Assembly: GCF_047731265.1 (NCBI RefSeq)
Contig: NZ_CP159835.1
Span: 1,674,001-1,738,000, forward strand
Origin: Patiriisocius sp047731265
Lineage (GTDB): Bacteria; Bacteroidota; Bacteroidia; Flavobacteriales; Flavobacteriaceae
Reading direction: 5' to 3'
Length of the DNA: 64,000 bases
Positions within the stretch are counted from its first letter, which is position 1; every line of letters starts with the position of its first letter. Position numbers and translations under genes: made by a program. Of this stretch, positions 61,951 to 64,000 are shown one piece after another. Under the pieces are notes generated by a model that was given only the letters and a program-made list of their open reading frames with translations, searched no databases and was not told the origin of the DNA.

Positions 61951-62145
61951 ATTTATATCTAAATTTAATGAATTGTAAACTTAAGACGTGTATAATCAAT
62001 TGCTTGCTTCTAGCCTACTTGGAAATTCCTTCGGAATTTTCTCTGGTTCGTTTTTGTTTACTAAATTAGTTGCTTAAACACGCCACTAATCATACACAAA
62101 CCGTTGTAAAACAGTAACAGAAAAACCCGAATAAAAAAGTAAAAT

Positions 62146-62577
62146 ATGACTAAAAAATATTCTTCCAAAGTTTCTTACGGATTATTGACTGTTGTATTCG
62201 TAGTCTTTTTTAGTCCATTAATCCTAAACCTGATTAAAAGCGGAATCAATCTGAATTTGACTTTAATAAGTATATTTTTAATAATAATCTTCGGACTTAT
62301 AACTCATATGTTCCTCAAAACGGAATATATAATTGAGGATAAAAAACTTAAAATTAAATGTGGATTCTTTACTTACAAACCAATTGAAATCAATGAAATT
62401 AGGGAAATAACAAAATCTAGTAATATTATTTCTTCGCCAGCAGCATCGTTTGACCGAATTGAAATTAAATATGGAAAATTTGAGGAGTTAATAATTTCAC
62501 CAAAAAACAAATTTGAGTTTGCACAGTATTTGACAAATTTGAACCTGAAAATAAAAAACAACATAACTGAGGAATAA
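62146..62577 (+). CDS. Cassette 39: PH-domain membrane protein
   Basis: 143 residues. Two membrane helices (YGLLTVVFVVFFSPLIL and ISIFLIIIFGLITHMFL), then a bacterial PH-like domain (TEYIIEDKKLKIKCGFFTYKPIEINEIREITKSSN ... RIEIKYGKFEELIISPKN). Matches the bPH/DUF1200 style. Function unknown. Confidence 0.85.
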   Translation: MTKKYSSKVSYGLLTVVFVVFFSPLILNLIKSGINLNLTLISIFLIIIFGLITHMFLKTEYIIEDKKLKIKCGFFTYKPIEINEIREITKSSNIISSPAASFDRIEIKYGKFEELIISPKNKFEFAQYLTNLNLKIKNNITEE

Positions 62578-62582
62578 AAACG

Positions 62583-62716
62583 TGTTACAACACCGTATAA
62601 AATTTATTGCTAATACTAGCTTACTTACGAAAGCCCTCGCGGACTTTCTTGGTCGGTAATTATTTACTAAATTAGTTGCTTAAACACGCCACTAATCATA
62701 CACAACAACGTTTTCT
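62583..62716 (+). repeat. attC 39 (class B)
   Basis: R'' TGTTACAAC pairs partly with GTTGTAAAACA. Arms GTATAAAATTTATTGC and GCCACTAATCATACAC. R' GTTTTCT at 62710 departs from consensus. Confidence 0.8.
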
Positions 62717-62720
62717 GTAA

Positions 62721-63347
62721 TTAAAAACCACCTGAAACAATAGAATGATATTCTTTTTGACCTTTTAAGGTTAAGTAAGGAAAAATGGCTTGTGTTAAAA
62801 TTACCGAATATGTTAAAATCGTTTTTTTTGTGATATTTGAATTGAGAATTTCTGCATCTGAAATCCAAAAATCCCCTAAAATTTGAAAACGCTTATACAA
62901 GTTTTTATATTCGTTTGGTAAAATTTCTTTTCTCATTAAACCTTCTTTAATCAATAAATTAAAGAGCATTGAAAATTGCTCTTCTCTTTGTATGGTTAAC
63001 TCGGAATAATGTTTTTTAATCTTTTTATTTTCACGCATAATTTGAGTGAAATCAAGCATAAAAAAACGATATTCATGAAAATTAAACATTATTGTTTCAG
63101 AAATACTTACCAATAATTGAAAAGGGTTTTTGCTCTCTTGCATACTTGACATACTACTGTCAATATTTTTTACCAATTGAAAATACAAGCCCTCAATGAT
63201 ATCGTCACGTTTTTTGAAATGATAATTCAAATTCCCTTGACTTATCCCCATCTTTTTTGCAATTGTCCTAAGCGTTACTTGAGACAAACCAAGTGAATTA
63301 AATAATTCTAAAGAAGTGTCTAAAATTATTTCTCTGGTTTTTTTCAT
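62721..63347 (-). CDS. Cassette 40: TetR-family regulator
   Basis: 208 residues from MKKTREIILDTSLELF. N-terminal TetR HTH (NSLGLSQVTLRTIAKKMGISQGNLNYHFKKRDDIIEGLY) and helical ligand domain. Points against the array and faces the operon at 63430, with paired operator-like repeats between. Confidence 0.92.
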   Translation of the reverse strand: MKKTREIILDTSLELFNSLGLSQVTLRTIAKKMGISQGNLNYHFKKRDDIIEGLYFQLVKNIDSSMSSMQESKNPFQLLVSISETIMFNFHEYRFFMLDFTQIMRENKKIKKHYSELTIQREEQFSMLFNLLIKEGLMRKEILPNEYKNLYKRFQILGDFWISDAEILNSNITKKTILTYSVILTQAIFPYLTLKGQKEYHSIVSGGF

Positions 63348-63367
63348 CTTACAAAGATAAATAAAAT

Positions 63368-63413
63368 AGTACACTTGACCTAAATATAAAATAAATTAGT
63401 ACCTTTGACCTAA
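63368..63413. promoter_or_regulatory. Paired operator repeats and promoter in cassette 40
   Basis: AGTACACTTGACCTAA (63368-63383) and AGTACCTTTGACCTAA (63398-63413) lie 30 bp apart. The second contains TACCTTTG (a TAnnTTTG box) and is partly palindromic (TTAGTAC ... GACCTAA). Fits TetR control. Confidence 0.6.
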
Positions 63414-63429
63414 TCTTAAATTAATAAAA

Positions 63430-63846
63430 ATGAAAGTTGAAAAAATTAGCAGTAAAATAGCGAGTTGGTCGTTAATATTCGTTGGTATTGGACACACAAT
63501 TACAGATTTAACAAGTCCGAAAAGTGAAACACAAATTGATTTTATCCAAAAAATGAAAGAATTCCCAATCGAAATAATGGGAACTGCAACCAACATTTTT
63601 TCCTTTCATCAAGGTTTTAGTTTAATGATGGGATTATTACTTTTTGGATATGGACTATTGAATATTCTAATTTTGAGAAACAACCAAGCGTCATCTATTC
63701 CCACTAACATTATAATTTTTAACATTATAATTTGTGTAATTTCTTTCGTTTTATCAATTAAATATTTTTTTATAGTGCCAATTGTATTCACAGGTATTGC
63801 ACTTTTAGGATTCGCAATTTCATTAATTATTAAACTTAGAAAATGA
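63430..63846 (+). CDS. Cassette 40: four-helix membrane protein
   Basis: 138 residues with four membrane helices: VGIGHTITDLTSP, then FHQGFSLMMGLLLFGYGLLNI. This LIC_13387-like small membrane protein is common next to flavin monooxygenases. The stop overlaps the next start (ATGA), so translation is coupled. Confidence 0.78.
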   Translation: MKVEKISSKIASWSLIFVGIGHTITDLTSPKSETQIDFIQKMKEFPIEIMGTATNIFSFHQGFSLMMGLLLFGYGLLNILILRNNQASSIPTNIIIFNIIICVISFVLSIKYFFIVPIVFTGIALLGFAISLIIKLRK

Positions 63847-64000
63847 AAATCTCAATAATAGGTGCAGGAATTGGAGGGTTAACTACTGCCATTGCTTTAA
63901 AACAAAAAGGATTTGAGGTCGAAATATTTGAGACATCTACAGATTTTAAGAAAGCAGGTTCAGGCATAAACTTGGCAATTAATGCAATGCAAGTATTTAA
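63843..64000 (+). CDS. Cassette 40: FAD-dependent monooxygenase (3' partial)
   Basis: N-terminus MKISIIGAGIGGLTTAIALKQ, the GxGxxG Rossmann motif of FAD-binding monooxygenases, continuing EVEIFETSTDFKKAGSGINL. The window ends here. With TetR and the small membrane protein it forms an inducible oxidation operon, a drug- or aromatic-oxidising type known from TetX-like systems (inference). Confidence 0.9.
   Translation, partial: MKISIIGAGIGGLTTAIALKQKGFEVEIFETSTDFKKAGSGINLAINAMQVF

Larger units (their letters stand above)
60770..61985 (-). mobile_element. IS110-family element, copy C
   Basis: 1216 bp, near-identical to copy B, inserted at the same attC position. Transposase broken by a nonsense codon. 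Confidence 0.88.
60760..62109 (+). repeat. attC 38 (class B), split by IS110 copy C
   Basis: R'' GGTTACAAC (60760-60768). The other half resumes at 61986 with ACGTGTATAATCAATTGC. R' GTTGTAA at 62103. Confidence 0.88.
10391..64000 (+). mobile_element. Integron-like gene cassette array (39 complete cassettes plus a partial 40th)
   Basis: After the crossover G of each site, cassettes begin at 10419, 11403, 12177, 12638, 13099, 13560, 14655, 15655, 17880, 18572, 19260, 20557, 21018, 21804, 23971, 27917, 28700, 29289, 30143, 31039, 31900, 32669, 33656, 34389, 35214, 35854, 37706, 39045, 41722, 44565, 46176, 47793, 48874, 50939, 51871, 53988, 56899, 59460, 62104 and 62711. Nearly all genes lie on the plus strand. 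Each cassette ends in an R'' box that is the reverse complement of its own first bases, as in circularised integron cassettes. Confidence 0.9.

Overview
The window looks like a low-GC chromosome segment from a marine or environmental member of the Flavobacteriaceae (Bacteroidota). Signs of this are the TTG-N19-TAnnTTTG promoters, a DnaE fused to a DnaQ-type exonuclease, type IX secretion C-terminal sorting domains, and DUF6090, DUF3667 and 'mobile mystery' protein families.

Positions 1-8.25 kb are ordinary core genome: dnaE (5' end cut by the window), a DUF3124 lipoprotein, a structured RNA candidate that resembles 6S RNA, trxA, a clpP paralogue, a broken four-helix-bundle gene, a DUF58 gene, tRNA-Asp(GTC) with promoter and terminator, and a truncated yifB/comM remnant.

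From 9.2 kb to the right edge the window is one large integron-like system. A XerD/IntI-like tyrosine recombinase (9225-10355) is followed by a candidate attI (10391-10424) and 39 complete gene cassettes plus the start of a 40th. Each cassette ends in an imperfect inverted-repeat site that behaves like an attC. The outer box R' reads GTTRNNN, the box R'' ends in AAC, the arms fold on each other with unpaired bases, and the end of each cassette is the reverse complement of that cassette's own first bases. I checked this by eye with a match of 8 nt or more in 30 of 39 cassettes. It is the signature expected if cassettes circularise and insert by a G^TT crossover. The recombinase points the same way as the cassettes and shows no IntI-specific insertion that I can see, so this is not a textbook integron.

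Cassettes carry one to three genes. They include lipoproteins and secreted proteins, T9SS cargo, small membrane proteins, toxin-antitoxin pairs (MazEF; mobile mystery A/B with a Fic domain), a lone barstar, and regulators with target operons (HxlR, Crp, AraC, XRE, TetR). Two cassettes look like defence operons (RusA plus nuclease-HEPN; nuclease-STAND NTPase plus AAA-TPR). A 461-bp cassette with no ORF of 60 codons or more occurs four times, three of them in tandem.

Three copies of one IS110-family element sit at the same place and in the same orientation inside attC sites. The presumed bridge-RNA region of each copy contains a guide-like stretch matching the attC it entered, and guide and target differ together in one copy. 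One IS3-family element interrupts cassette 29. Several R' boxes are mutated, so some neighbouring cassettes may now be locked together.
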